Shown: positions 43,161 through 52,252, counted from the stretch's first letter. The stretch: 64,000 nucleotides of DNA from Ruminiclostridium cellobioparum DSM 1351 = ATCC 15832 (GCF_000621505.1 NZ_JHYD01000003.1:62001-126000), one strand, 5' to 3'. Program-made: numbers and translations. The notes: a model not told the origin generated them from the letters alone.

Positions 43161-43694
43161 ATGAACATCAAAGGAACTAAAACCGAAAAAAATCTGGCTG
43201 CAGCTTTTGCGGGCGAATCACAGGCAAGGAACAAGTATACATATTTTGCATCGGTTGCAAAAAAAGAGGGCTACGAGCAGATAGCAGCTATTTTTGAAGC
43301 AACTGCCAACAATGAAAAGGAACATGCAAAATTATGGTTCAAAGCCCTGGGTGAGCTTGGAGATACTGCAGCTAATTTGCTTCATGCCGCAGAAGGAGAA
43401 AACTACGAATGGACCGATATGTATGAAGGCTTTGCAAAGGATGCTGAGGAAGAAGGCTTTACCGCACTTGCAGCTCAGTTCAGAATGGTTGCAAAAGTTG
43501 AGAAGGCTCATGAAGAAAGATATCGTGCACTCCTTAAGAATGTAGAAATGCAGAAGGTGTTTGAAAAATCGGAAGAAACCATGTGGGAATGCAGGAACTG
43601 CGGTCATCTTGTAATGGGCAAAAAAGCACCCCAGGTTTGTCCTGTTTGCGCACATCCACAAAGCTTTTTCGAAGTGAGAAAAGAGAACTACTAA
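43161..43694 (+). CDS. rbr: Rubrerythrin
   Basis: This 177-residue protein begins after AAGGAG. The N-terminal ferritin-like domain carries the diiron Glu/His pattern: ESQARNKY near residue 16, [12 protein letters not shown] near 50, and [25 protein letters not shown] near 95-120. The C-terminal rubredoxin-like domain has CRNCGHL and CPVCAHP for a single iron. Rubrerythrins reduce hydrogen peroxide in anaerobes. Placement directly after perR supports peroxide-dependent control. Confidence 0.95.
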   Translation: MNIKGTKTEKNLAAAFAGESQARNKYTYFASVAKKEGYEQIAAIFEATANNEKEHAKLWFKALGELGDTAANLLHAAEGENYEWTDMYEGFAKDAEEEGFTALAAQFRMVAKVEKAHEERYRALLKNVEMQKVFEKSEETMWECRNCGHLVMGKKAPQVCPVCAHPQSFFEVRKENY

Positions 43695-43727
43695 GCCGTC
43701 AATAACAATATTTTAATATTTGCTGAT

Positions 43728-43766
43728 AAAATCCCCGAAGTCTTTCAAGATGACTTTGGGGATTTT
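43728..43766 (+). terminator. Intrinsic terminator after rubrerythrin
   Basis: AAAATCCCCGAAGTC (43728-43742) pairs with GACTTTGGGGATTTT (43752-43766) with one mismatch, closing a 9-base loop and followed by ATTTT. Confidence 0.9.
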
Positions 43767-43867
43767 ATTTTGCTGTTTTCCAGCCGAACATGCAAACAAG
43801 CATATATTTGCTTTTTTAAATTTGTTCATATGAACACTTGACTATATGAACATTAATCAATATAATA

Positions 43868-43883
43868 ATACCCATACGGGTAT
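43868..43883. promoter_or_regulatory. CsoR-type operator
   Basis: ATACCCATACGGGTAT is a perfect inverted repeat (ATACCC-ATAC-GGGTAT) 42 bases before the CsoR-type start, followed by a second palindrome ATACGTAT. It closely resembles the Bacillus copZA CsoR site (TACCC...GGGTA type). Confidence 0.8.
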
Positions 43884-43924
43884 ACGTATACATCATATAT
43901 TATATATTCTTGGGAGGTATTTCA

Positions 43925-44200
43925 ATGCGTGCATGTATGGATATTCCAAATCTTAAGACAAGGATTAAAAAAATACAGGGACAGCTTAATGCAATAAGTG
44001 AAATGATTGAGAAAGATGTTCCCTGTGAAGACATCCTGATTCAAATTGGTGCTGCAAAGGGTGCGCTGCACAAGGTGGGTCAGGTAGTTCTGGAAGGACA
44101 TCTGCAGCACTGTGTCAAGGATGGAATTGAACATGGTGATGCCGACAAAACCATAGCTGAATTTGCAAAGGCAGTTGAGCACTTCGCAAGGATGAGTTAA
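43925..44200 (+). CDS. CsoR-type copper-sensing repressor
   Basis: ATG 43925 follows GGGAGG; an upstream in-frame start at 43910 overlaps that site. The 91-residue, all-helical protein belongs to the DUF156 (CsoR/RcnR/FrmR) family: LKTRIKKIQGQLNAISEMIE. The Cys-His-Cys set typical of Cu(I)-CsoR is present at Cys34 (DVPCEDIL), His59 and Cys63 (GHLQHC). RcnR nickel sensors would have extra His ligands instead. With its operator upstream and a P-type ATPase gene 10 bases downstream, it should repress metal export until the metal binds. Confidence 0.85.
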   Translation: MRACMDIPNLKTRIKKIQGQLNAISEMIEKDVPCEDILIQIGAAKGALHKVGQVVLEGHLQHCVKDGIEHGDADKTIAEFAKAVEHFARMS

Positions 44201-44210
44201 GGGGTAAATT

Positions 44211-46076
44211 ATGAATAAAATAAAAGGGTGGTTTTCCGAGGAAGAAAACAGGACGGGTATTTTTATCGTAATCTCAGGCATAGCTCTCATTTTAAGTTTT
44301 CTGAATGTGAGATCAAGCAGTATTCCGGTTGACTTGGCCTGGATAGCTATTGTTCTTTGCGGATTTCCGATTATCAAGGAAGCTTTTTTGGGGTTGGTTT
44401 ATGAACTGGATATTAAAGCCGATGTGCTGGTTGCCATGGCGTTGATTGCTTCAGTTTTTATAGGTGAAATTTTTGCTGCCGGTGAAGTTGCCTTTATCAT
44501 GACAATAGGAGCTTTATTGGAAGACAGGACTGTCCGCAAAGCCCGTGAAGGTATAGAAAAGCTGATTGCAATTACTCCGCGGACAGCACGGGTCATACGG
44601 GACGGAATTGAAACTGTCGTTCCGTCCGAACAGGTAAAGGCAGGCGACACCTTGAGAGTGCTTGCAGGGGAAACCGTGGCGGTGGATGGAATTATCACCT
44701 CGGGACAAACCTCCATCAATCAGTCCGTTATGACAGGGGAAAGCCTTCCTGTGGACAAAGGCATCGGTGATGATGTCTCCAGCGGAACAATCAATCAATT
44801 CGGTACCTTTGAAATGAAAGCCACCAGGGTAGGAGAAGACAGCTCATTGCAGCGTATGATCAGGCTGGTTGAGCAGGCGGATGCAAACAAGGCTCCGATT
44901 GTAACATTAACTGACAGATGGGCCACGTGGATCGTTGTAATTGCTCTGACCTCCGCAATAATTACCTGGCTTGTGACAGGAGAAATAATACGGGCAGTGA
45001 CGATCCTGGTAGTATTCTGTCCCTGTGCCCTGGTCCTGGCAACTCCCACCGCCATCATGGCCGGAATTGGCAATGCCACCAGGTTTGGCATTCTGATCCG
45101 GACAGGCGATGCACTGGAACGCCTCTCAGGTATAAAACGTATTGCCTTTGACAAAACCGGAACCATAACACATGGAAAGCCGGAAGTGGTGGCAGTTAGA
45201 AGTTTTTCTCAAAATATTACAGAAGATGAACTTTTAAAAATTGCCGCCTCATCGGAACAATACTCAGAACATCCTCTGGGACGTGCAGTTTTGAACCATG
45301 CAAAAAACAAGACTGAACTGCCTGTACCTCAGAACTTTGTGCTGCTGCCCGGCAGAGGGGTAAGTGCTACTGTGGACAATAAGCATGTTATTGCCGGCAA
45401 CAGGGAGTTGTTTGAAGAAAAAGCTGTTTCCATATCAAGTGAAATTCTAAAATCAACACAGGATTATGTTAACGATGGCTGTACAATTATCTATATAGGT
45501 GTTGAAAATGAAGCTGCCGGCTTTATCGCATTGTCGGATACACTAAGAGCTGATGCCCGCAATATGGTTGAACGGATACATTCCTTGGGTGTAAACACCT
45601 TATTGCTTACCGGAGATAATTCGCATGCTGCAAATCATATGGCAAAGCTTACCGGAATACACGATGTAAAATCACAGCAATTGCCTGAAGATAAAATGAA
45701 TGCTATCATCAGCTGTCAAAAGAGAAATGAATATGTGTGTATGGTTGGTGACGGAGTAAATGATGCCCCGGCACTAAAAACAGCTTATGTCGGAGTGGCA
45801 ATGGGAGGGATAGGGAGCGACATTGCCGTCGAGGCAGCCGATGTTGCTCTGGTAAGCGATGATATACAGAGAATACCCTACCTGCTGAAATTATCGAAAA
45901 AGACTATGAAAACTATTAAATTGAATGTGGCATTTTCCATGGGTTTGAATTTTATTGCGGTAATACTTGCAATAACCGGAATTCTTAACCCAGTTGTCGG
46001 TGCGTTGGTACATAATGCCGGTTCGGTAGCCGTTATTCTCAATTCGGCAGTTCTCCTGAAACTAAAAGATATATAA
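44211..46076 (+). CDS. P1B-type heavy-metal transporting ATPase without N-terminal metal-binding domain
   Basis: This 621-residue pump has about eight transmembrane helices. It has the channel motif CPCAL, phosphorylation site FDKTGTITHGK, P1B-specific EHPLGRA, and GDGVNDAPAL. The usual N-terminal CxxC heavy-metal domain is absent. The last helix reads VHNAGSVAVILNS, which fits neither the classic Cu (SSVSVV) nor the Zn/Cd (DxG) signature cleanly. The upstream CsoR with Cu-type ligands favours Cu(I), but Zn, Cd or Fe cannot be excluded. It is co-transcribed with the repressor. Confidence 0.9.
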   Translation: MNKIKGWFSEEENRTGIFIVISGIALILSFLNVRSSSIPVDLAWIAIVLCGFPIIKEAFLGLVYELDIKADVLVAMALIASVFIGEIFAAGEVAFIMTIGALLEDRTVRKAREGIEKLIAITPRTARVIRDGIETVVPSEQVKAGDTLRVLAGETVAVDGIITSGQTSINQSVMTGESLPVDKGIGDDVSSGTINQFGTFEMKATRVGEDSSLQRMIRLVEQADANKAPIVTLTDRWATWIVVIALTSAIITWLVTGEIIRAVTILVVFCPCALVLATPTAIMAGIGNATRFGILIRTGDALERLSGIKRIAFDKTGTITHGKPEVVAVRSFSQNITEDELLKIAASSEQYSEHPLGRAVLNHAKNKTELPVPQNFVLLPGRGVSATVDNKHVIAGNRELFEEKAVSISSEILKSTQDYVNDGCTIIYIGVENEAAGFIALSDTLRADARNMVERIHSLGVNTLLLTGDNSHAANHMAKLTGIHDVKSQQLPEDKMNAIISCQKRNEYVCMVGDGVNDAPALKTAYVGVAMGGIGSDIAVEAADVALVSDDIQRIPYLLKLSKKTMKTIKLNVAFSMGLNFIAVILAITGILNPVVGALVHNAGSVAVILNSAVLLKLKDI

Positions 46077-46129
46077 GCCTGATATAAAAATGAAGGTATG
46101 TCTCAAAACACTCAACATCCTGTTTCGGG

Positions 46130-46168
46130 TTGCTGCTCAAACCGGTTTCCTGCCGATTTGAGCAGCAA
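46130..46168. terminator. Convergent-gene hairpin
   Basis: TTGCTGCTCAAA (46130-46141) pairs perfectly with TTTGAGCAGCAA (46157-46168) around a 15-base loop. It lies between the ends of the convergent ATPase and toroid-protein genes. No T-run follows on either strand, so it would be a weak or factor-dependent two-way terminator. Confidence 0.6.
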
Positions 46169-46186
46169 AGGCTTCATTTATTCCAG

Positions 46187-47143
46187 TCAGTTATTGATTT
46201 CCTGGGACAGCCTGTTGAAATTCCTCAAGTGGTTTAGTTTTTCAACAGCCACACTTGCTTTCCACCAGTTTTCACTAATTGAAAATTCCCTTGCGTATTT
46301 TTCATTATTTTCAAACCAGCTCCAGGTAATATCCCAGACACCATTCTGCGGTCTTGTATCAATAAGATAGTCAAGCTCTGTTTGTACGATGTCTTCGTTT
46401 TCCTTATAAAAGACGCTCTCGGGTGAATGTATGTAATCCGAGGGTCTCCGGGTGTGATATTCCCATTTTGACGTATCCCTTTCAATGATATTATGTACAA
46501 GCTTTTTTATTCTTTCGGACAGCAGGCTGTGGTTAAAACGATTTGTTAACCCTGTCCGCTCTATGGCATCAAGCAATGCACAATACCCGCCAAGACCCAT
46601 TTCACCATATTGATCTGCTGTGTCGAGCTTGCTGATAATTTTTTCCGAAAGGGTCAGTGCCTTATTAAACAGTTCCGAATTTTTATGGGCATTTATTAAT
46701 ATGAAGCTGACTATTTCAGCGGTCAAGCCTATACTTTCAGTGGCATTGGCTTCCGTATCCCAGGTCCACCAGGGCGCGTGGGCAAAATCATTATTTGACG
46801 GAATACTGAAGTACCAGCCGTCATCAGAGCAGTGAGCATTGCTTTCCAGGTATTTGAATATTCCACGCATTACAGGATGCTGCTGGTCGTCAAAGCCAAT
46901 GCCTTTTAAAATTTTGATTGCGTAAAATGTTGTATACGGAGAGGAATTTGGGTTCCAGCTGTCTGCTTCAAGAGCATGTCCAAATCCTCCATCCTCATTC
47001 TGATAAAATGATAAAGCGGACAGCACCGCATCCTTGCTGCCTTTTTCAAAGTAATACCGCCATACAGCCAGATCGATCTGCCTTGCATTGCGGTATATCC
47101 ATGATCTGATTTCCAAATAGTCTTTTAATAAAAGTTTTTTCAT
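46187..47143 (-). CDS. Alpha/alpha-toroid (terpenoid-cyclase-like fold) protein of unknown function
   Basis: This 318-residue soluble protein is on the reverse strand with GAGGTGA before the ATG. Repeats such as ALSFYQNEDGGFGHALEAD and GLGGYCALLDAIE recall the QW-like helical turns of prenyltransferase/squalene-cyclase toroids. The catalytic DxDD or DCTAE motifs of true cyclases are not visible. No membrane segment or signal peptide is seen. Relatives are known to me only as hypothetical proteins of Clostridia and Bacilli. It stands 62 bases after the AraC-family regulator gene on the same strand and may be co-transcribed with it. Confidence 0.6.
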   Translation of the reverse strand: MKKLLLKDYLEIRSWIYRNARQIDLAVWRYYFEKGSKDAVLSALSFYQNEDGGFGHALEADSWNPNSSPYTTFYAIKILKGIGFDDQQHPVMRGIFKYLESNAHCSDDGWYFSIPSNNDFAHAPWWTWDTEANATESIGLTAEIVSFILINAHKNSELFNKALTLSEKIISKLDTADQYGEMGLGGYCALLDAIERTGLTNRFNHSLLSERIKKLVHNIIERDTSKWEYHTRRPSDYIHSPESVFYKENEDIVQTELDYLIDTRPQNGVWDITWSWFENNEKYAREFSISENWWKASVAVEKLNHLRNFNRLSQEINN

Positions 47144-47205
47144 AAAATATCACCTCATAAATATTTTACAGAAAATAAGGGAGTCTGTATTGAAAAAATC
47201 CGACA

Positions 47206-48045
47206 TTACCTTGTTTTATATGCAAATGTTCTTGCGTCACCGGGAGAAAGAGTGTGGTATCTTTTGAAATCGTTCAGCAAATGTGACTGATCTGAATATG
47301 TATATTTGCAGACACTGTCGTGCATATTGAAATTTCCGTCAAATAAAATATCATGCCAGAGGTATTGGAAACGGACAAGTTTTGAAAGCTTTTGGGGAGA
47401 AACACCCACGTATTCCAAAAACAGTCTTTCCAGCTGTCTCTGGCCCACAGCAGTGTAGCCGGAAATTTCAGCAGAAGTCGGTGTGCCCTTGGCTTCCAAT
47501 ATTTTATAAACAGCGTTCATTACATTATTATTCTGTTTGTTCGAGTCCAGTTTTTTAATGAGATATTGTTCAACCTTTGCGGCCCTGTCTGTAATTAATG
47601 TATTATCCATTAATATATCCTGCAGATCACGTTTAAAATTTTTAAAGTATACATCGGTATCCACAAAGGAGTTAAAGGCATGTTTCATGGGCTCATGGGA
47701 AAACAGCGGTACGGCCCAGCAGTAAAACCTTATGGCAAAGCAGGAAATCGAGGCTGTGCCGGCCTGTGTCCTATCCTGGAAGGTATTGTCACTTATCCCT
47801 GCAAATAGAGCATTGACCTCACTTTTATCCATATTTACATAAAAGACTATATCCATACAGGTATCAGGTATTACAAGGATATCCCTTTCCCCTGCGGAAG
47901 CAGTCTCAGGAGAGTGCTCCGGCGTACCCCAAAAACAGCAGACATAAGGGCTTAATGCTTTGCAGGGCTGCAGTTCAATATATGTTTTGTCACTTAAGAA
48001 GGGCTGGGCTGTAACAGGGCGGTAGATGCCATTTAGTTTGAACAT
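47206..48045 (-). CDS. AraC-family transcriptional regulator
   Basis: This 279-residue protein is on the reverse strand. The N-terminal 170 residues form a sensing domain beginning FLSDKTYIELQPCKALSPYVCCFWG, a form often seen in AraC regulators with an atypical cupin-like domain. The last 90 residues carry the double HTH: TPTSAEISGYTAVGQRQLERLFLEYVGVSPQKLSKLVRFQYLWHDIL, then the second HTH ending YSDQSHLLNDFKRYHTLSPGD. Ligand and targets are unknown. The toroid-fold gene downstream is a candidate partner. Confidence 0.88.
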   Translation of the reverse strand: MFKLNGIYRPVTAQPFLSDKTYIELQPCKALSPYVCCFWGTPEHSPETASAGERDILVIPDTCMDIVFYVNMDKSEVNALFAGISDNTFQDRTQAGTASISCFAIRFYCWAVPLFSHEPMKHAFNSFVDTDVYFKNFKRDLQDILMDNTLITDRAAKVEQYLIKKLDSNKQNNNVMNAVYKILEAKGTPTSAEISGYTAVGQRQLERLFLEYVGVSPQKLSKLVRFQYLWHDILFDGNFNMHDSVCKYTYSDQSHLLNDFKRYHTLSPGDARTFAYKTR

Positions 48046-48158
48046 TTATATTCCTCTTATTGAAAGTTGTCCCAAATATAAAGACATTATCACTCTTAAG
48101 CCTTGAAAAGTCAATTGTCAAGCTTTAAATCCTCAATAAAAACATTTTCTCAAAATAA

Positions 48159-48220
48159 TTGACATATCTTTATTAAACGTATTATACTTATTTAGTAATT
48201 TACTAATTTACTAAATAAGT
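48159..48220 (+). promoter_or_regulatory. Promoter plus 13-bp inverted-repeat operator of the AAA-VWA gene
   Basis: TTGACA (48159-48164) and TATACT (48183-48188) are spaced 18 bases. ACTTATTTAGTAA (48186-48198) and TTACTAAATAAGT (48208-48220) are perfect inverted repeats with a 9-base spacer and begin inside the -10 box. The spacer TTTACTAAT adds further TTAGTAA/TTACTAA half-sites. A bound dimeric repressor would block initiation; no candidate repressor lies adjacent apart from the divergent AraC-type gene. Confidence 0.8.
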
Positions 48221-48282
48221 AATTATCAATTAAACTGCTGCCAATAAAGTTATAGTACGGGCAGTTGGAAAGGGGAAGTGTT

Positions 48283-50547
48283 TTGAATATAAGAGAAAGT
48301 GAATGTAAATATGAATATGAATACATTGATCGGGAATATTATTTGTCTCCGTCAAGGCAATTGACACAGGTTGAAAAAGAATTGATCTGGAAGAAGCCTC
48401 GGTCTCACAAGGTCAGTGAGGAAGAGCTCCGTATTTGCAGGGAGATAAAACGGAACTGGGACCGGGGTGAAATGAAAATTGCCAACATCCTGCTGGAAGG
48501 TGATGCAGGTTCCGGCAAAACTCAGCTGGCCAAAGCCCTTTCGGCCGATTTTGGTTTGCCTTATACAAAAGTCACATGTTTTGCCGATATGGATAAATCC
48601 GATATTATTGGAGCCATCCTGCCGGTTATTTCAGCTGAAAGGCTGGAAAAACTGGAGTCTCAGGATAAAACAGCCTTAAAGGCATTATATGAAAATGACG
48701 GTTTCAAAAGTTCAACCGAAATATTGATGGATGTGCTGGGTGTTACCCGGGAGCAGGCTGTTTTAAAAATGAAGCAATTACTGAAACTGGCTGCTGAAAA
48801 TTCAGAGGGAGATGTTATTGAGTACCGTTTTTATCCGTCGGAAATTGTAAGGGCCTACCAAAAGGGCTATCTGCTTGAAATACAAGAGCCTACCGTCATT
48901 CGGGACGCCGCTGTTTTAATGGCGCTTAACTCGGCCCTGGAGCCAGATGGAAGTATAAATCTTCCTACAGAAATAATTCGCAGACATCCTGATTTCATAG
49001 CTGTAATTACGACCAACCGCGGTTATGCAGGATGCAGGCCCTTGAATGAAGCACTGCGGGACAGGGTACAGCACACCGAAAAGATGGATTTGCCTGCAAA
49101 GGAAGTCATGATAGAACGTGCTGCTGCCAAAACAAATTATAGAAATCAGAAGATACTGGACATGCTGGCAGATGTGATCATTCTTCTTGACAGGACAGCC
49201 CGTGCCAATGCCATCAAGGGGGTTGCCGGTATGCGTTCATTTTTTTACTGGGTGGATGCGGTTGCCGGAGGTGCTTCGGCCAGAGAATCACTTTATTACA
49301 AAGTAATTTATAAAATAACAACAGATTCGGAAGAAATAAAACTTTTGGAGGAAGCACTTAAAAGTGATGGCTTGTTTGAAGATTTGGAGGAAGCGGATAA
49401 ATCCATAAAAAAAAAACTGAATTCTGAAGCACTTGAGATACGTACCTGGGACCAAATAGACCATAAGCAGGCTGACCATGGCGACGGCGACAAGGATGAA
49501 ACCGGGATATTATTAAAGAAGTCAGCCGACAGTGAAAAAAGCTCTTTTGAAACCCCGGATGATTTTCCAAATGAATCGGACGGTGAGGAAAGCACGGATT
49601 TAGGCGAGGAGGGCTTACCCGGATATCATCCCGCAGACCCCGACATAATGCTGAAAATTTCAAAAGAAAAAGAGAAGAAAGAGATACGCAGAAAATTGAA
49701 TCAGGATGCAAGGGAGATTGTTTCCAATTCCATTCATAAAGGGGTAAAATTGATTGTCCACCGTCCGGATTATACCCCGGAGAATCAGCAGGAATACTTT
49801 AAATTGAGCAAGGAGCTTATGCCTGTTGTTTCGGAGATTGTGAGAAAAACACTTCCCTTGCTGGAATATGAAATCACCTCTGAATTTTCGGGAAGTCACT
49901 ATTATGGCAGCAAATTTCAGGCCGGCAGTCTGGCCTACCGGGATTTAAAGTATTTTGCCAAAAAGCGTCCTCCCACCGAAGTTCCGTCCCTGGCAGTAGG
50001 ACTCAGAATTGATGAATCCGCATCCATGTCGGCTTTTGGGAGACTTGAAGCGGCAAAACGTGCAGTGCTGGCCGTATATGAATTTTGTCAGGCATGCCGT
50101 ATTCCCATATTGATTTACGGTGACACGGCTGATGCATCCAAATTGGAGCAAATGTCGGTTTTTGCATATGCCGGTATTGACCGGGTGGATTCTGCCGACA
50201 GGTTCAGGCTCATGGGGATCAGCGCCAGAAGTAATAACAGGGACGGAATGGCCCTTAGAATAATTGCAGAAAAATTAAATAAGTTAACTCAACACACCAG
50301 ATTGTTGATCAGCATCAGTGACGGTCGGCCCAAAGCAATGGACAAATATACCGGAGAGTATGCAGTTATGGACATGCAGCAGACAATAGCCGAATATGAA
50401 CGTAAGGGAGTTAAATTTCTGGCTGCTGCAATCGGGCAGGACAAAGATGTTATCTGCCGGATTTATGGGAAAGAAAGATTTCTGGATATAACAGATTTAA
50501 ATGAATTTCCTGCAAGACTGGTCAGAATTATAGCACGGTATCTATAA
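48283..50547 (+). CDS. Fused MoxR-like AAA ATPase and VWA-domain protein
   Basis: TTG 48283 is preferred over TTG 48265 because GGAAAGGGGAAG lies just upstream of it. The product is about 754 residues. The AAA part has Walker A GDAGSGKT (about residues 73-80), a FADMDKSDIIG segment, and FIAVITTNRGYAGCRPLNEALRDR with sensor and arginine-finger-like residues. A charged linker of about 100 residues follows. The C-terminal VWA domain has a MIDAS motif DESAS, a Thr/Asp-containing loop SARSNNRDG, and ISDGRPK. MoxR-VWA pairs normally come as two genes (NorQ/NorD, CbbQ/CbbO) and act as metal-cofactor or complex-remodelling chaperones. Here they are one chain. Client unknown. Confidence 0.85.
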   Translation: MNIRESECKYEYEYIDREYYLSPSRQLTQVEKELIWKKPRSHKVSEEELRICREIKRNWDRGEMKIANILLEGDAGSGKTQLAKALSADFGLPYTKVTCFADMDKSDIIGAILPVISAERLEKLESQDKTALKALYENDGFKSSTEILMDVLGVTREQAVLKMKQLLKLAAENSEGDVIEYRFYPSEIVRAYQKGYLLEIQEPTVIRDAAVLMALNSALEPDGSINLPTEIIRRHPDFIAVITTNRGYAGCRPLNEALRDRVQHTEKMDLPAKEVMIERAAAKTNYRNQKILDMLADVIILLDRTARANAIKGVAGMRSFFYWVDAVAGGASARESLYYKVIYKITTDSEEIKLLEEALKSDGLFEDLEEADKSIKKKLNSEALEIRTWDQIDHKQADHGDGDKDETGILLKKSADSEKSSFETPDDFPNESDGEESTDLGEEGLPGYHPADPDIMLKISKEKEKKEIRRKLNQDAREIVSNSIHKGVKLIVHRPDYTPENQQEYFKLSKELMPVVSEIVRKTLPLLEYEITSEFSGSHYYGSKFQAGSLAYRDLKYFAKKRPPTEVPSLAVGLRIDESASMSAFGRLEAAKRAVLAVYEFCQACRIPILIYGDTADASKLEQMSVFAYAGIDRVDSADRFRLMGISARSNNRDGMALRIIAEKLNKLTQHTRLLISISDGRPKAMDKYTGEYAVMDMQQTIAEYERKGVKFLAAAIGQDKDVICRIYGKERFLDITDLNEFPARLVRIIARYL

Positions 50548-50615
50548 AATTATATAGTAATCCCTAATTCATCTTTACCTGTGTAATACCTGTGTAATTT
50601 TTTATATCAAATGGT

Positions 50616-50691
50616 AACTTCATGAAATAAGGATGCCCCCAAAACAATTACGGTAAATTGTTTTTAACTGTGCGTCTTATTTCATGAAGTT
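50616..50691. repeat. Nested palindromic element
   Basis: Outer arms AACTTCATGAAATAAG (50616-50631) and 50676-50691 are perfect 16-base inverted repeats. Inside, AAAACAATT (50641-50649) and AATTGTTTT (50656-50664) form a second stem. GGTA before and TACC after the element (50613-50616 and 50699-50702) roughly extend it. It lies in the 295-base gap between the AAA-VWA and DUF362 genes. It could be a MITE-like relic, a two-way terminator or an RNA element. Confidence 0.75.
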
Positions 50692-50842
50692 GTACTCGCG
50701 TACCAGTTGATTATAATTAAATCAATCTGTAAAGCAAAACAAAATTTCAATTAGCACAACAGGTTAATTTATTCCAGTATCCTCTCATTTATTTGACTAC
50801 TTTGGGAATAATAAGCCTAAAAGCAAATGGAAAGGAATCAGT

Positions 50843-51742
50843 ATGAGGCAGAGAAAATGGAATAATTCAAATGTAGCCATTACACATAACAGCGATGAGG
50901 CTGCAGCTATAAAACAGGCAATTGAGCTGCTGAAAATAACCGAATCCATAAACAGCAGCGACGTAGTGGTTATAACGCCCAACTGGGTGAATAAGAAACA
51001 GCCTGATTCTGCAACCGTTGTGGGGCCCGAGAGTTTAAGACAGATTATCAGGATAGTTAAGGACAGAAATCCGAAAAGAATAGTAGTTGCCACAGGAACA
51101 GCAGACGGGGAAACAAAGGACGTCATGGATTCTGTCGGATTTGGAAAGGTCATTTCAGACGAGGGCGTAGAGTTTATCGATCTGAATCACGGGCCTTTTG
51201 TACGAATTAATTTGAATCACCCGATTGTCACTGCAACCAATTTAAATAAACTATTTGAAGAGGTGACTGTTTTAATTTCATTTACACAGTTAAAACAGCA
51301 TGAGGAGGCCACAATGTCTGCTGCAATAAAGAACATTGCACTGGGGTGGCCTCCGGCTGATGAACACGGGCAGCCCAAGAAAAATCTTGGAATACACACT
51401 GAGCTTCATGGTTTCATATCGGCGATGGCCCAACAGGTTCCCATTGATTTGTCCATTATCAGCGCAAGTCCTGCAATGATAGGAACTGGGCCTTCAAAGG
51501 GGATTGCCCGGCATACGGGGCTGGTTGTGGCGGGCTGCGATCCGGTTGCGGCAGATACGGTGGGAGCCAGGCTTTTAGGCTTCAAACCACAGGCTGTGAG
51601 ATATCTGTTTGAGTGCAGTAACAAGAAAATAGGAGAAAGCGTTATTGAAAATATAAATATAGCGGGTATACCTCTGGTGGAAGCCGAAAATATTTTCAGT
51701 CAGGCTGCGTATGGAGATGGACTGGCTATGGATATGAAATAG
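50843..51742 (+). CDS. DUF362 family protein
   Basis: This 299-residue protein shows the DUF362 pattern: VVITPNWVNKKQPDSATVVGPESLRQIIRIVKD, then FTQLKQHEEATMSAAIKNIALGWPP, then the GPSKGIARHTGLVVAGCDPVAADTVGARLLGF stretch. No CxxCxxCxxxC ferredoxin motif is present, unlike some longer members. A GGAAAGGA site precedes the ATG. The biochemical role of the family is not established. It stands alone, followed 108 bases later by a VOC protein gene. Confidence 0.8.
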   Translation: MRQRKWNNSNVAITHNSDEAAAIKQAIELLKITESINSSDVVVITPNWVNKKQPDSATVVGPESLRQIIRIVKDRNPKRIVVATGTADGETKDVMDSVGFGKVISDEGVEFIDLNHGPFVRINLNHPIVTATNLNKLFEEVTVLISFTQLKQHEEATMSAAIKNIALGWPPADEHGQPKKNLGIHTELHGFISAMAQQVPIDLSIISASPAMIGTGPSKGIARHTGLVVAGCDPVAADTVGARLLGFKPQAVRYLFECSNKKIGESVIENINIAGIPLVEAENIFSQAAYGDGLAMDMK

Positions 51743-51850
51743 ACGGCTAAAGAAAAGATATGATGTAGATCAAGAAATACGAAATATATAAGGTAAATAT
51801 ATACCATAATATATATTAATTTGCTGATGATTATAAAAAGGAGGATATTG

Positions 51851-52252
51851 ATGAAAAGTATAATTCCAAATATATCGGTAGAAAATTGCAGGGATGCTCT
51901 GGAGTTTTATAAATCGGTATTCGGCGGTGAAATAAAAATGGTCAAAACTGCCGATAACAGTGATATGTTTAAAGGGCATGAGGGAAAGATAATGCATTCG
52001 GAGCTTCATATTGCTCCAAACTGTATAATGTACTTCACTGATTTGTTTGGTGAAAGGGCCCAGCATACGAATGTACAACTGGTTTTGGAGTTGGATTCCA
52101 GGGAACAGATAGAAAAAGTATATGCTGAGCTGGCCAAAGAGGATGCAATCATTATATTTGAACTGCAAAAGACCTTCTGGGGAGCCCATCACGCAGTTCT
52201 GAAGGACAAATATGCGGTAACCTGGGGTTTAAACTATACTGAGCTGGGCTGA
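51851..52252 (+). CDS. VOC-superfamily (PhnB/glyoxalase-like) protein
   Basis: ATG 51851 follows AAAGGAGG (51837-51845); an in-frame ATG at 51821 is not needed. The 133-residue protein has the PhnB-type opening SIIPNISVENCRDALEFYKSVFGGE, then MHSELHIAPNCIMYFTD and the closing WGAHHAVLKDKYAVTWGLNYTE. PhnB-like proteins form domain-swapped dimers and are mostly uncharacterised or act in antibiotic or aldehyde detoxification. No functional partner is nearby. Confidence 0.85.
   Translation: MKSIIPNISVENCRDALEFYKSVFGGEIKMVKTADNSDMFKGHEGKIMHSELHIAPNCIMYFTDLFGERAQHTNVQLVLELDSREQIEKVYAELAKEDAIIIFELQKTFWGAHHAVLKDKYAVTWGLNYTELG

Noticed and set aside
46098-46370. 90-codon forward frame over the end of the toroid-protein gene
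   Set aside because: It runs antisense through a good gene and contains the convergent hairpin; no ribosome site.
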